Source: Eggerthella sp. (GTDB lineage Bacteria > Actinomycetota > Coriobacteriia > Coriobacteriales > Eggerthellaceae). Taken from it: a stretch of DNA of 64,000 bases. The position numbers were made by a program, and so were the translations under genes. A model generated the notes under the pieces. It searched no databases, had not been told where the DNA came from, and saw only the letters and a list, made by a program, of their open reading frames with translations. Positions 25,107 through 32,988 of the stretch are shown here, in pieces (positions within the stretch are counted from its first letter, which is position 1; every line of letters starts with the position of its first letter). The stretch is taken from positions 1 to 64,000 of the forward strand of contig JAUNWY010000006.1 of the NCBI GenBank assembly GCA_030540085.1, read 5' to 3'.

Positions 25107-27184
25107 GTGATGCAGAAGTAGTCGAAGAGTCTGCGCCCGAGGAAAAAAAGCCGGCACGTACTGCGCGTCGTCGTACGGCGAAGGCCTCCGACAAGCAGGA
25201 GGGGGCGGCCGCAGCGGCCGCGCCCTCCGATTCTGCTGAGGTAAAGCCTGCGGCTGCCGAGGCTTCTTCTCCGGAAGAAAAGCCCAAGCGCCGTAGGACA
25301 AGCAGGAAGAAAGCCGAAGAAGCTCCTGCCGATACCGAAGCCGAGCAGAAGCCCAAGGCGGCGAAGCCCGCAAAGCCCAAGGCTGTCGAAAAGAAGGAAG
25401 AGCCTCAGGTTGAATCTTCCGATTCGCAGAAGGGTGACGCTTCTTCCGAGGATGATCCCAAACCAAGGCGAACCCGCACCCGATCCAGGTTGAAGGCTAA
25501 GACCGAAGAAACGCCTCAGGGCGAAAATGCGCAGGCAGCTCCCAAGCAGGAAGCTGAGCCTAAGCAAGAAGCAACTTCTGAGCAGGCTTCTTCTGCCGAT
25601 CAAGAGACTCCATCGAAGCAAAAGGATTCCTCGAAGCAGGAATCGGCTCCTTCTGAAGGGGCGGAAAAGCAAGAGTCCTCCGAACCCTCGGATGCTTCTG
25701 ACGCTGCCGAAGAAAAGAGTTCCAGCGAACGTGAAGAGCGCGACGACCACAAGGGCCGTCGTCAGCGCAAACCCCGTCAACAGAGGGGCGGCGATCGCCA
25801 GAAGGGTGATCGCAACGACCGTCAGAAGAACGATCGTTATCACAACAGCCGTCGCCAGCACCAGCAAAACCGTCGTGAGCCAGTTGCTCCTCAGGTTTCC
25901 AAGGAAGATCTCGCGAAACTCAAGGTTGTTGAGCTTCGCGAAAAGGCTCAGGAGTTGGAGATTGACTTCAAGGGCCTTAAGAAGGCAGAGCTTATCGAGG
26001 CAGTGTTTGCTGCCAGCATGAAGGCCGAGGGCTTTGAAGAGGTCAGCGGCATCCTTGATGTGCTTTCCGATGGCTATGGCTTCTTGCGCACGAGCGGCTA
26101 TCTTCCTGGTGAAAAAGACGTCTATGTGGGCACTTCTACTATTCGTCGCAATCATCTTCGCAAGGGCGATTACCTTACCGGCCAAACGCGTCCAGCACGT
26201 CCGAAGGAAAAGTTTGCCGCCCTTCAGCGCATTGATACCGTGAATGGGGTTCCGCTGGACGAGGTTGGCAAGCGTGTTCGCTTTGCTGATTTGACGCCGG
26301 TATTCCCTGACGAACGCCTGGTGCTTGAGCACGGACGATCTTCTATCACTTCTCGAGTTATCGACTTGTGTGCACCTATCGGCAAGGGTCAGCGTGGCCT
26401 TATCGTTTCGCCTCCCAAGGCGGGCAAAACCACGATTTTGAAGGATATCGCAGCGTCCATTACGTCGAACAATCCCGAAGTACATCTGATGTGCCTTCTG
26501 GTTGACGAGCGCCCCGAAGAAGTTACCGACATGGAGCGATCCATCCATGGCGAGGTAATTTCCTCGACCTTCGATATGCCTTGCGAAAATCACGTTGCGG
26601 TTTCCGAGATGGTTATCGAAAGGGCAAAGCGCTTGGTGGAAAACGGGCAGGACGTTGTTATCCTACTTGATTCGCTTACGCGTTTGGCGCGTGCCTACAA
26701 CCTGGCGCAACCCGCATCGGGCCGCATCCTTTCTGGCGGTGTCGATTCGACGGCGCTGTATCCGCCCAAGAAGTTTTTGGGCGCTGCCCGCAATATCGAG
26801 GGCGGCGGAAGCCTTACCATCTTGGCATCGGCTCTTATTGAGACGGGCTCGAAGATGGATGAGGTTATCTTCGAGGAATTCAAGGGTACCGGCAACATGG
26901 AAGTGAAGCTCGATCGCTCTTTGGCGGAGCATCGCATCTTCCCTGCAATCGATCCGGTTGCATCGGGCACTCGTCGAGAAGATCTGCTGCTTGATCCTCA
27001 GGAAGCGCCGCTCATTTGGGCAGTGCGTCGCGTGCTTGCCAATCGCAATAACGTCGAGCGCGCCATGGACTCACTTATCAAGTCGCTTAAGCAGACTAAC
27101 GATAACCAGGAATTCCTGATGCGCGCCGCAAAAAAGGCGCAGCAGGGACGTCATTTCGACGAGAGCGGAACGATTGAAATCTAA
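25103..27184 (+). CDS. rho: Transcription termination factor Rho with long N-terminal extension
   Basis: Hexameric RNA helicase that ends transcription. The 693-residue protein has about 260 residues of low-complexity Glu/Lys/Ser/Ala sequence that turns strongly basic near the end (Arg/Gln/Asn-rich, 210-265). The Rho N-terminal helix bundle follows ([13 protein letters not shown]), then the cold-shock RNA-binding domain ([15 protein letters not shown]) and the ATPase core with [36 protein letters not shown] and [15 protein letters not shown]. Insertions of this kind are known in actinobacterial Rho and add RNA affinity. The opposite-strand 518-codon frame is a codon shadow. Confidence 0.97.
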   Translation: MSDAEVVEESAPEEKKPARTARRRTAKASDKQEGAAAAAAPSDSAEVKPAAAEASSPEEKPKRRRTSRKKAEEAPADTEAEQKPKAAKPAKPKAVEKKEEPQVESSDSQKGDASSEDDPKPRRTRTRSRLKAKTEETPQGENAQAAPKQEAEPKQEATSEQASSADQETPSKQKDSSKQESAPSEGAEKQESSEPSDASDAAEEKSSSEREERDDHKGRRQRKPRQQRGGDRQKGDRNDRQKNDRYHNSRRQHQQNRREPVAPQVSKEDLAKLKVVELREKAQELEIDFKGLKKAELIEAVFAASMKAEGFEEVSGILDVLSDGYGFLRTSGYLPGEKDVYVGTSTIRRNHLRKGDYLTGQTRPARPKEKFAALQRIDTVNGVPLDEVGKRVRFADLTPVFPDERLVLEHGRSSITSRVIDLCAPIGKGQRGLIVSPPKAGKTTILKDIAASITSNNPEVHLMCLLVDERPEEVTDMERSIHGEVISSTFDMPCENHVAVSEMVIERAKRLVENGQDVVILLDSLTRLARAYNLAQPASGRILSGGVDSTALYPPKKFLGAARNIEGGGSLTILASALIETGSKMDEVIFEEFKGTGNMEVKLDRSLAEHRIFPAIDPVASGTRREDLLLDPQEAPLIWAVRRVLANRNNVERAMDSLIKSLKQTNDNQEFLMRAAKKAQQGRHFDESGTIEI

Positions 27185-27259
27185 TAAATGAGATTTCGGT
27201 TCGCGACGTGATCTGGCTGCGTTAGAGCATATCGTCATCGCTTATAATTACGAAAAAAT

Positions 27260-27285
27260 GGAACCCTGCCGTTCGGTGGGGTTCC
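27260..27285 (+). terminator. Hairpin between rho and sppA
   Basis: GGAACCC (27260-27266) and GGGTTCC (27279-27285) with GTTCGGT in the loop. It is preceded by a run of A and not followed by a clear T run, so it could terminate - strand transcription or act as an RNA structure. The GTTCGGTGGGG core recurs in the repeats after metG. Confidence 0.4.
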
Positions 27286-27321
27286 GCAGTGTTTACCTGT
27301 CTGTATTTATAGGGAGGGCAT

Positions 27322-28398
27322 GTGCCTCAAGAGCCATTATCTCAGCATCCGGGCGGACCCCAACCGCCAGTAGGGTATGAGCAGCCTGCGCCTCAGCCCC
27401 CGTTTGAGCAAGCGCCGCAATCTGCTGCGGCGGCAACCGTCTATCGGAAAGAGCCTCGCAAATCACGCGGGTGGATTGTGGCGCTCGTCGCAATTGTCGC
27501 GGTGTGCTTGGTGTCGGTTTTCGGCATTGTGTCCTGCACCTCGGCTATTGCCGGCCTGGGCGGATCAAGCTCCTACGACAGCGAGCCGCTGTTTCCGAAC
27601 ACGGTTGCGGTTATCGACATCGACAGCACCATTCAATACGACGGTACCACGAACAGCCCCGATGGCCTGAAGCAGCAGCTTGACGTAGCGGCAGACGATA
27701 GCAGGATCATCGCGGTGGTGCTGCGTGTGAACTCAGGTGGCGGTGTTGCCACGGCTGGTGAGGAAATGTCCACCTATGTGAAGGAATTCCGGGAGGACAC
27801 AGGCAAACCAGTAGTGGTTTCGAGCGCTTCTACCAATGCGAGCGCCGCTTACGAGATATCCAGTCAAGCGGACTACATCTTTACGGCGCATACTACCGCC
27901 ATCGGCGCAATCGGTACGGCGATGCAGCTGGTCGATTATTCTGGCCTAATGAGCATGCTTGGTATCTCCACGGAAGACATCACTTCTGCCGAAAGCAAGG
28001 ATTCCACCTACGGTACGCGCAAGCTCACCGACGAAGAGCGGGCATACTATCAGGCTCAGGTAGACCAGATCAACGAAACGTTCATCCAAACTGTGGCTGA
28101 TGGTCGTAATATGTCTGTCGACGAGGTGCGTGCTTTAGCTACGGGGCTCACGTTTACCGGCGATGACGCCGTGAAAAACGGTCTTGCCGACGAAATCGGC
28201 ACAAAGGAAGATGCTATCGAATACGCAGCTAAGCTTGCGGGGCACGCATCCGATTACGAAACGGTGAATCTCAGGCAGCATAGCTCGGACGATATTTCTA
28301 CCCTGCTCGACCTGATATCTGAAAATAAGTCTATTTCCGCTGATCAATTGGCTTCGGCGTTGAAGGAGTTGGAGAGCAATGGCTCCATCGCAAAATAA
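27322..28398 (+). CDS. sppA: Signal peptide peptidase SppA-type serine protease
   Basis: Membrane-bound S49 protease that degrades cleaved signal peptides. Start GTG at 27322 with GGGAGG upstream. The 358-residue protein opens with a Pro/Gln-rich cytoplasmic stretch and one membrane span (about 49-72). The S49 core follows: VAVIDIDSTIQYDG, VVLRVNSGGGVATA, and the nucleophile segment STNASAAYEIS with AIGAIGTAM. The general-base lysine is probably in ESKDSTYG. This is the short single-domain form, not the duplicated E. coli form. Its last 20 bases overlap metG. Confidence 0.9.
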   Translation: MPQEPLSQHPGGPQPPVGYEQPAPQPPFEQAPQSAAAATVYRKEPRKSRGWIVALVAIVAVCLVSVFGIVSCTSAIAGLGGSSSYDSEPLFPNTVAVIDIDSTIQYDGTTNSPDGLKQQLDVAADDSRIIAVVLRVNSGGGVATAGEEMSTYVKEFREDTGKPVVVSSASTNASAAYEISSQADYIFTAHTTAIGAIGTAMQLVDYSGLMSMLGISTEDITSAESKDSTYGTRKLTDEERAYYQAQVDQINETFIQTVADGRNMSVDEVRALATGLTFTGDDAVKNGLADEIGTKEDAIEYAAKLAGHASDYETVNLRQHSSDDISTLLDLISENKSISADQLASALKELESNGSIAK

Positions 28399-30412
28399 GA
28401 ATGAACGTATCGAGTGGCCGAAGCGTGCCGTTGTAACGGCGGGCATGCCTTATGGCAACAAGTCTCTGCACTTTGGCCATGTGGGCGGCGTCTTTGTGCC
28501 TGCCGACTGCTATGCTCGCTTCCTCCGCGATCGCATCGGCTCCGAAAACGTGGTATTCGTCTCTGGCACCGATTGCTTCGGTTCTCCTATCGAAGAGGGG
28601 TATCGCAAGGAAGTCGAATCTGGTTCTTTCGAGGGAACTCTGGAAGACTACGTTCGTCGTAATCACGATCGCCAGAAGGCAACGCTCGATGCGTACGACA
28701 TCAGTCTTGATGTGTACGAGGGCAGCGGCCTCGGTCATTGCGGCGAAGTTCATCGCTCCATTTCTGCCGCCTTTGTGCAGCGTCTTCACGAAAAGGGATT
28801 CCTGCATTTGGAAAGTACTCTTCAGTTCTATGACGCTCAGGAGGGTATGTTCCTGAATGGCCGTCAGGTGGTGGGGCATTGCCCCGTGCAGGGCTGCAAA
28901 AGCGAAAAAGCCTATGCCGATGAATGCGACCTGGGCCACCAGTACGACCCAGTTGATCTCATCAACCCGATTTCGTCGGTTTCGGGCACGGTGCCGGAAA
29001 TGCGCGAGGTGCGTAATTGGTACTTCGACCTGCCTGGCTTGTCCAACGTGGTTCGCGATTACGTTGATGCCCTGGAAGGCGATCCATGCATTCGTCCCGT
29101 TGTTACCAAAACCATCAAGGAATTTCTGGTTCCGCCCATCATCTACATCAAGGTGGAACTGCATGACAAATACCTGGAAATTGCAGACAAATTGCCTAAG
29201 CATGTGTATCGCGATGCCGCCAAGGGCAAGCAGAGCTTCGAGATCGAATTCGAGAATATCTTCGATCGCGATAAAGCGCGTACCGTGTTGGCCGATGCGA
29301 ACATTCGCTTCCGCACCGGTAAGGCATTGGTGCCATTCCGTATTTCTGGCAACGTTGAGTGGGGCGTGCCTGTTCCCGAAATCGAAGGAGTGGACGGCCT
29401 CACGGTATGGTGCTGGCCTGAAAGCCTTTGGGCTCCGCTTTCCTTCACCATGGCGCGCAACGATGATCGCGGTCTTTCGCGCTCGGCATGGCGCTCTTTC
29501 TGGTGCAAAAAAGACGCAACGGTGTATCAGTTCATTGGTCAGGACAACCTGTATTTCTATGGTGTTGCCCAGCCTGCGTTGTTTGCCGCCCTTCAGGAAA
29601 AGCGGCCTGTGGTTGCCGATGCTCCTGAAGGCGAATTGCAGCAGACGAAACTCATTGCCAATCACCATATCTTGTTTGGCGACAAGAAGGCTTCTTCCTC
29701 TGGCTCGGTGAAGCCGCCTACGGCAGACGAGCTTTTGGAGCATTACACCTCCGAGCAGCTGCGCGCCCATTTCCTCGCTTTGGCGCTCGACCAGAAATCG
29801 GTAGGGTTCAAGCCAAAAATTTTCGATCCCGACCCCGAAAAGCGCGAAGATCCGCGTGTTGCCGACCCTGCCTTGAAGGAAGGTGCGCTTCTTACCAAGG
29901 TATTCAACCGCCTTGCCCGTAGTTGTTTCTATGAGGCAGCAAAGAATTTTGAGGGATATATGCCCCTCGGTACGGTAACCACTGAGGTACTTGCCAAGGT
30001 GAATAAAACCATGCACAAGTACGAAGAGCTGATGTACCACGTCGACCTTCATTCCATCATGGCTTTGATGGATGAGTTCATCCGTTATGCCAATAAATAT
30101 TGGTCAAGTGGCATTCGCGAAGCGGAGGCCAATGAGGATGCCGATGCTCGCCGTCAGGTATTGGTCGATTCGTTCTATCTGCTGCGTATCGCAACGTTGC
30201 TGATGCATCCGGTTGTCCCGCGTGGTACTGAGCGCATCTGCGACTATATGAATTTTGAGTTCGAAGACTTCTTCAGCTGGAATTATGATTTCGACAGCAT
30301 GGAAGAGTTGTGCAACGCTATGGAGCTTGATGAGCGCCGCCATCGCGTTCGCGACCTCCCGCCGCGCACCGACTTCTTCAAGTTCCATCCCAGCCAGATC
30401 AAGAAGAAATAG
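28379..30412 (+). CDS. metG: Methionyl-tRNA synthetase, atypical (class I tRNA ligase)
   Basis: Class I synthetase by its HIGH-type motif LHFGHVGG in an ITAGMPYGN-like context (VVTAGMPYGNKSLHFGHV), VSGTDCFGSPIE, a zinc-type insert (CPVQGC ... DECDLGHQYDP), RNWYFDLPGL, and QFIGQDNLYFYG, all typical of MetRS. The KMSKS loop, expected after the ANHHILFGD segment, reads KKASSSGSV, so the second lysine is lost. A helical anticodon domain follows. Length 677. No C-terminal EMAP/Arc1p-type domain is evident. It may be the sole MetRS of this lineage or a paralogue; the window does not tell. It overlaps sppA by 20 bases. Confidence 0.85.
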   Translation: MAPSQNKNERIEWPKRAVVTAGMPYGNKSLHFGHVGGVFVPADCYARFLRDRIGSENVVFVSGTDCFGSPIEEGYRKEVESGSFEGTLEDYVRRNHDRQKATLDAYDISLDVYEGSGLGHCGEVHRSISAAFVQRLHEKGFLHLESTLQFYDAQEGMFLNGRQVVGHCPVQGCKSEKAYADECDLGHQYDPVDLINPISSVSGTVPEMREVRNWYFDLPGLSNVVRDYVDALEGDPCIRPVVTKTIKEFLVPPIIYIKVELHDKYLEIADKLPKHVYRDAAKGKQSFEIEFENIFDRDKARTVLADANIRFRTGKALVPFRISGNVEWGVPVPEIEGVDGLTVWCWPESLWAPLSFTMARNDDRGLSRSAWRSFWCKKDATVYQFIGQDNLYFYGVAQPALFAALQEKRPVVADAPEGELQQTKLIANHHILFGDKKASSSGSVKPPTADELLEHYTSEQLRAHFLALALDQKSVGFKPKIFDPDPEKREDPRVADPALKEGALLTKVFNRLARSCFYEAAKNFEGYMPLGTVTTEVLAKVNKTMHKYEELMYHVDLHSIMALMDEFIRYANKYWSSGIREAEANEDADARRQVLVDSFYLLRIATLLMHPVVPRGTERICDYMNFEFEDFFSWNYDFDSMEELCNAMELDERRHRVRDLPPRTDFFKFHPSQIKKK

Positions 30413-30720
30413 GTTTTAGAAGAGCCTCATCGCACCCGCCGAACCCACCGTGTTGCTCTTGGGACAAAGATTTATCCCAGGAGTAACATGGTGGGTTCGG
30501 CTTCGCATGCGGGGTTCTTTTTGTTGTGCGGCCCTCTTTTGTCCAATAGAACCTTGTTCGGTAGGGCGTTGTCTCTGAGTGCGGAGAAATATCGGCGTTC
30601 GCAACTGTGGCCCCCTGTTCGGTGGGGCGTTGTGAATCCAGCCAGCAGTTCCAGCGCGGCAAGCACATAGCCCTCTGTTCGATGGGACGTTATGAAGGAA
30701 CAGGGAAGAAGGTCCGACGT
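30413..30720 (+). repeat. Structured intergenic region after metG: long hairpin and three periodic repeats
   Basis: No gene is evident. Arms 30439-30464 and 30475-30500 pair over 26 positions with a 10-base loop when read as + strand RNA: 23 Watson-Crick pairs and three G-U pairs, no mismatch. Further on, a 21-base motif occurs three times at 30552-30572, 30613-30633 and 30673-30693 (core TGTTCGGTGGGGCGTTGT, with one change in the first copy and several in the third), at spacings of 61 and 60 bases. The region ends at the rpmE promoter. It may be the metG 3' end and terminator, an independent small RNA, or a repeat cluster. Confidence 0.55.
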
Positions 30721-30722
30721 CC

Positions 30723-30786
30723 TTGCGAAAGTGCGCTTCTGCGCTATACTAAATAGGCTTATCTCGCCTTGGTCGGAAACCAAGGC
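30723..30786 (+). promoter_or_regulatory. rpmE promoter and leader hairpin
   Basis: TTGCGA (30723-30728), a 16-base spacer and TATACT (30745-30750) make a near-consensus sigma-70-type promoter. Transcription would start near 30757. The short leader holds a perfect 8-bp hairpin, GCCTTGGT / ACCAAGGC (30766-30773, 30779-30786), just before the Shine-Dalgarno TAAGGAG, a plausible site for autoregulation by L31. Autoregulation is inferred from position only. Confidence 0.65.
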
Positions 30787-30802
30787 ATAGTAAGGAGAAC
30801 CA

Positions 30803-31267
30803 ATGAAAAAAGATATCCATCCCGAGTACGTTGACTGCACGGTAACCTGCACCTGCGGCAACACCTTCCAGACTCGCTCCACGAAGTCGGAGATCCGCGT
30901 TGACATCTGCAACGCTTGCCATCCGTTCTTCACCGGCCAGCAGAAGCTGATCGACTCTGGCGGACGTGTACAGCGCTTCGCTAACAAGTTCGGCGCTGCT
31001 ACCGAGGCTGTTGCTGCTCGCGAGGCTGCTAAGAAGGCAGAGCGCGCTGCTGCTATCGAGGCTGCTGAAGCTGCTAAGAAGGCAGAGCGTGAGGCTAAGG
31101 CTGCTGCTAAGGCTGCTCGTGCTGCTGAGTTCGCCAAGAAGGCTGAGGCAGAAGCTGCTAAGGCTGCTGCAGAGGCTGAGGCTGCTGCTGTTGTTGCAGA
31201 AGGCGAAGCAGAAGAGGCTGCTGAAGAAGCTGTTGCTGCTGAGGTTGCAGAGAACGCTGCTGAATAG
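30803..31267 (+). CDS. rpmE: 50S ribosomal protein L31 with long Ala/Lys/Glu-rich C-terminal tail
   Basis: The first 68 residues are a standard zinc-type L31: [20 protein letters not shown], with Cys at 12, 16, 18, 36 and 39 (CxC and CNAC), [12 protein letters not shown] and [12 protein letters not shown]31 normally ends there at about 70 residues. Here a further 86 residues follow, made almost only of Ala, Glu, Lys and Arg. They are predicted to be one long charged helix that turns purely acidic at the end. Alanine codons in the tail are nearly all GCT. The tail is in frame, without interruption, and followed by a strong terminator, so it appears genuine. Role of the tail unknown. Confidence 0.93.
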   Translation: MKKDIHPEYVDCTVTCTCGNTFQTRSTKSEIRVDICNACHPFFTGQQKLIDSGGRVQRFANKFGAATEAVAAREAAKKAERAAAIEAAEAAKKAEREAKAAAKAARAAEFAKKAEAEAAKAAAEAEAAAVVAEGEAEEAAEEAVAAEVAENAAE

Positions 31268-31290
31268 CATTTAATTCGTGCTTAGGCGAA

Positions 31291-31318
31291 GGCGTCCGCT
31301 TTATGCGGGCGCCTTTTT
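31291..31318 (+). terminator. Terminator after rpmE
   Basis: GGCGTCCGC and GCGGGCGCC arms around a TTTAT loop, followed by TTTTT. Confidence 0.88.
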
Positions 31319-32309
31319 CGTTTTGGGCCGCAGGTCTGCAGACTAGGGTGCGTCCCAGGTGCCGCCTTTCCGCGCCGTTCCCCAAACCGTCCGGCTGCCG
31401 CTTTGCGGCGTTGTGTTCGGATCGCTCCCCACAGCATCGCATCCAGCCCGCTTCGTGGCGCAGCGGTCGGATCTATTCTCGTGGCATTGCGCCCCGTCGC
31501 CTGCGGAACCGTGGCTGCTGCGATTGCATTGCTTGCCGAAGGCGCCATCGCATCTGGCCTCCTGTGAAACCGTGGCCAGATCGCTTTCTGCGGCGCCTCG
31601 TCCGCGGCACTGTACCCGACGGCGCGTTCATAGAGCACTGCACCTGGCCCGTCCCGCCCACAGCATCGCATCCAGCCCGCTCCACCTATAGCATTGCGCC
31701 CGGGCTGTTTCGCCCATGGCTTTGCCAAAAGCTGTCATGGGAGCCTGAAAACAAAAAATCGGTTCGGATTGCAACTTTTTTGCGATTAGGGATTGTCGCG
31801 TGGCTCCAAATCGCGGATCGGGGCGTGAAAACGTGGATAATTGGCCATAAAGCGGCCGATTTTCGCTTTGCCGGGGCGGAAGGGAGTCCCTAATCGAAAA
31901 AAAGTTGCAGAGATCTGAGAATTTTTGTTTTTGCCCTCCCGCAGGGGCTGTTCCTCCTGCTACGCAACGGCTTGGCATCATCTTTGCTTTCTCGACGGTT
32001 GTGTTTGTTTATGCCGTAAGCTGAATTCATTGCAGGAAAATGTGATGCGTAGGGTGCTCGGTCGTGCTGCGCATATCGTGTATGCCCCATCTTCTCGGGA
32101 AGCGTAAGAGGCGCGTACGGGAGGTATCTGCTTGCTTTAGTGCAAGATGGGCACGCTGCTCATCTTGCCTGTGATGTGAGTGGGGGTACGTGTAGCTTAT
32201 GGCGGCGTTTGACTGTGTTTGGCTTGCAACGGGTGCGTTCCGCTCTTTGCCGACGAAAGGTACTTGTTCGATTTGCTGCATAGGTGTGCAGCTGGGAAAA
32301 GGAACCGCA
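31319..32309. repeat. About 1 kb without a recognisable gene, with direct and inverted repeats
   Basis: Frames of 110-196 codons occur on both strands near 31.3-31.9 kb, but they lack ribosome-binding sites and give Arg/Pro/His-rich, non-protein-like sequence. A 25-base direct repeat (CCCACAGCATCGCATCCAGC followed by CCGCT) occurs at 31428-31452 and 31657-31681, with looser GCATTGCGCCC-type copies near 31490 and 31700. From 31747 the base composition changes and a long imperfect inverted repeat follows (separate entry). The 32.0-32.3 kb part holds nothing recognisable apart from the presumed promoter of the next gene. Confidence 0.5.
31747..31932. mobile_element. Inverted-repeat element, possible MITE-like remnant
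   Basis: GCAACTTTTTTGCGATTAGG (from 31771, arm to 31794) is matched in reverse complement by 31885-31908 at 22 of 24 positions. Outer arms GAAAACAAAAAATC (31747-31760) and GAATTTTTGTTTTT (31919-31932) also pair well. The 90-base centre carries a smaller hairpin (TTGGCC / GGCCGA). No coding capacity. Size and structure fit a small non-autonomous element or a large bidirectional RNA hairpin. No target-site duplication could be defined. Confidence 0.45.
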
Positions 32310-32903
32310 ATGAATAACGGTGATAAAACAACGGTAGTAAACAATGGTGATTCGTCCGCTAACGGAGTCTCGGCCGAACCTGAATACGTGGTTCCCGAAG
32401 TGTTGCCTATGGACGACGAGGAGAACCCGAAGCATAAAATCAAGGGGGCGGCCCAAATAGCGGCAGGTACTGCCTTGACTGCCGCAGGCGTTCCCATGCT
32501 TGTTCTGCCCGGCCCCGGCGCTGTGGCAATTGCGGGCGGTGCAGCCTTGATAAGCAAGGGCCAGCGTAATTGCTCGGGTCGTTCGGCAACACCTTTCGAG
32601 GAAAAACTCGACGACGTTGCCGAAAAGGCCGCCGTTGCGGTTAAAGCCTCTGCCGAGAAAACCGCTCACAAAGCAGCCGAAGAGGCTCCGAAGGTTGCGA
32701 AGAAGGTTATTTGCGAAGCGCCACTTGTTGCTGGAGCGGCGGTTCGCGCGGCAAAGCCTGTCGTTAAAGGCGTTGCCGGTGCAGCAGCTCAGGTAGCAAA
32801 GCCCGTTGCGAAAAGCGCTGCGGGTGCGGCAGTGGCTGCGGGTAGTCAGCTAACCCAGAAGGGCTTGAAATACTTGCGAGATAAGAAAAGCACCAAGAAA
32901 TAA
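32310..32903 (+). CDS. Ala-rich protein with PGPG membrane hairpin
   Basis: A 197-residue protein read from ATG 32310 (MNNGDKTTVVNNG), preceded by AAAAGGA; the longer upstream frame has no better start. A polar acidic N-terminus is followed by KHKIKGAAQIAAG, and then two hydrophobic stretches around LPGPGAVAIAGGAALISKG (about 58-90), resembling the putative membrane hairpin of PGPGW-type proteins, but with Ala for Trp. The last 100 residues are Ala/Lys/Val repeats (AAKPVVKGVAGAAAQVAKPV) like histone-H1-type tails or apolipoprotein-like amphipathic helices. No function can be assigned. Confidence 0.6.
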   Translation: MNNGDKTTVVNNGDSSANGVSAEPEYVVPEVLPMDDEENPKHKIKGAAQIAAGTALTAAGVPMLVLPGPGAVAIAGGAALISKGQRNCSGRSATPFEEKLDDVAEKAAVAVKASAEKTAHKAAEEAPKVAKKVICEAPLVAGAAVRAAKPVVKGVAGAAAQVAKPVAKSAAGAAVAAGSQLTQKGLKYLRDKKSTKK

Positions 32904-32988
32904 GCCCGTTTACCAGGCGTTTCTTGCTGTAGCCCATAGCACTTCGTATTCTATGATCACAGCTAAGCAAAGGGGAGGTTTGGGAGCT

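Noticed and set aside
25037-26593. 518-codon open frame opposite rho
   Set aside because: Leu/Arg/Gly/Phe-rich antisense of the Glu/Lys/Ser low-complexity region; no start signal and no domain.
28331-30052. 573-codon open frame opposite metG
   Set aside because: Shadow of the synthetase gene; composition and lack of start signals exclude it.
30552-30693. CRISPR array
   Set aside because: The period fits, but there are only three short units that differ from each other, and no cas gene in the window.
31282-31728. Protein genes on either strand downstream of rpmE
   Set aside because: Open frames are Arg/Ala/Pro-rich with internal DNA repeats, no Shine-Dalgarno and no domain; treated as non-coding.
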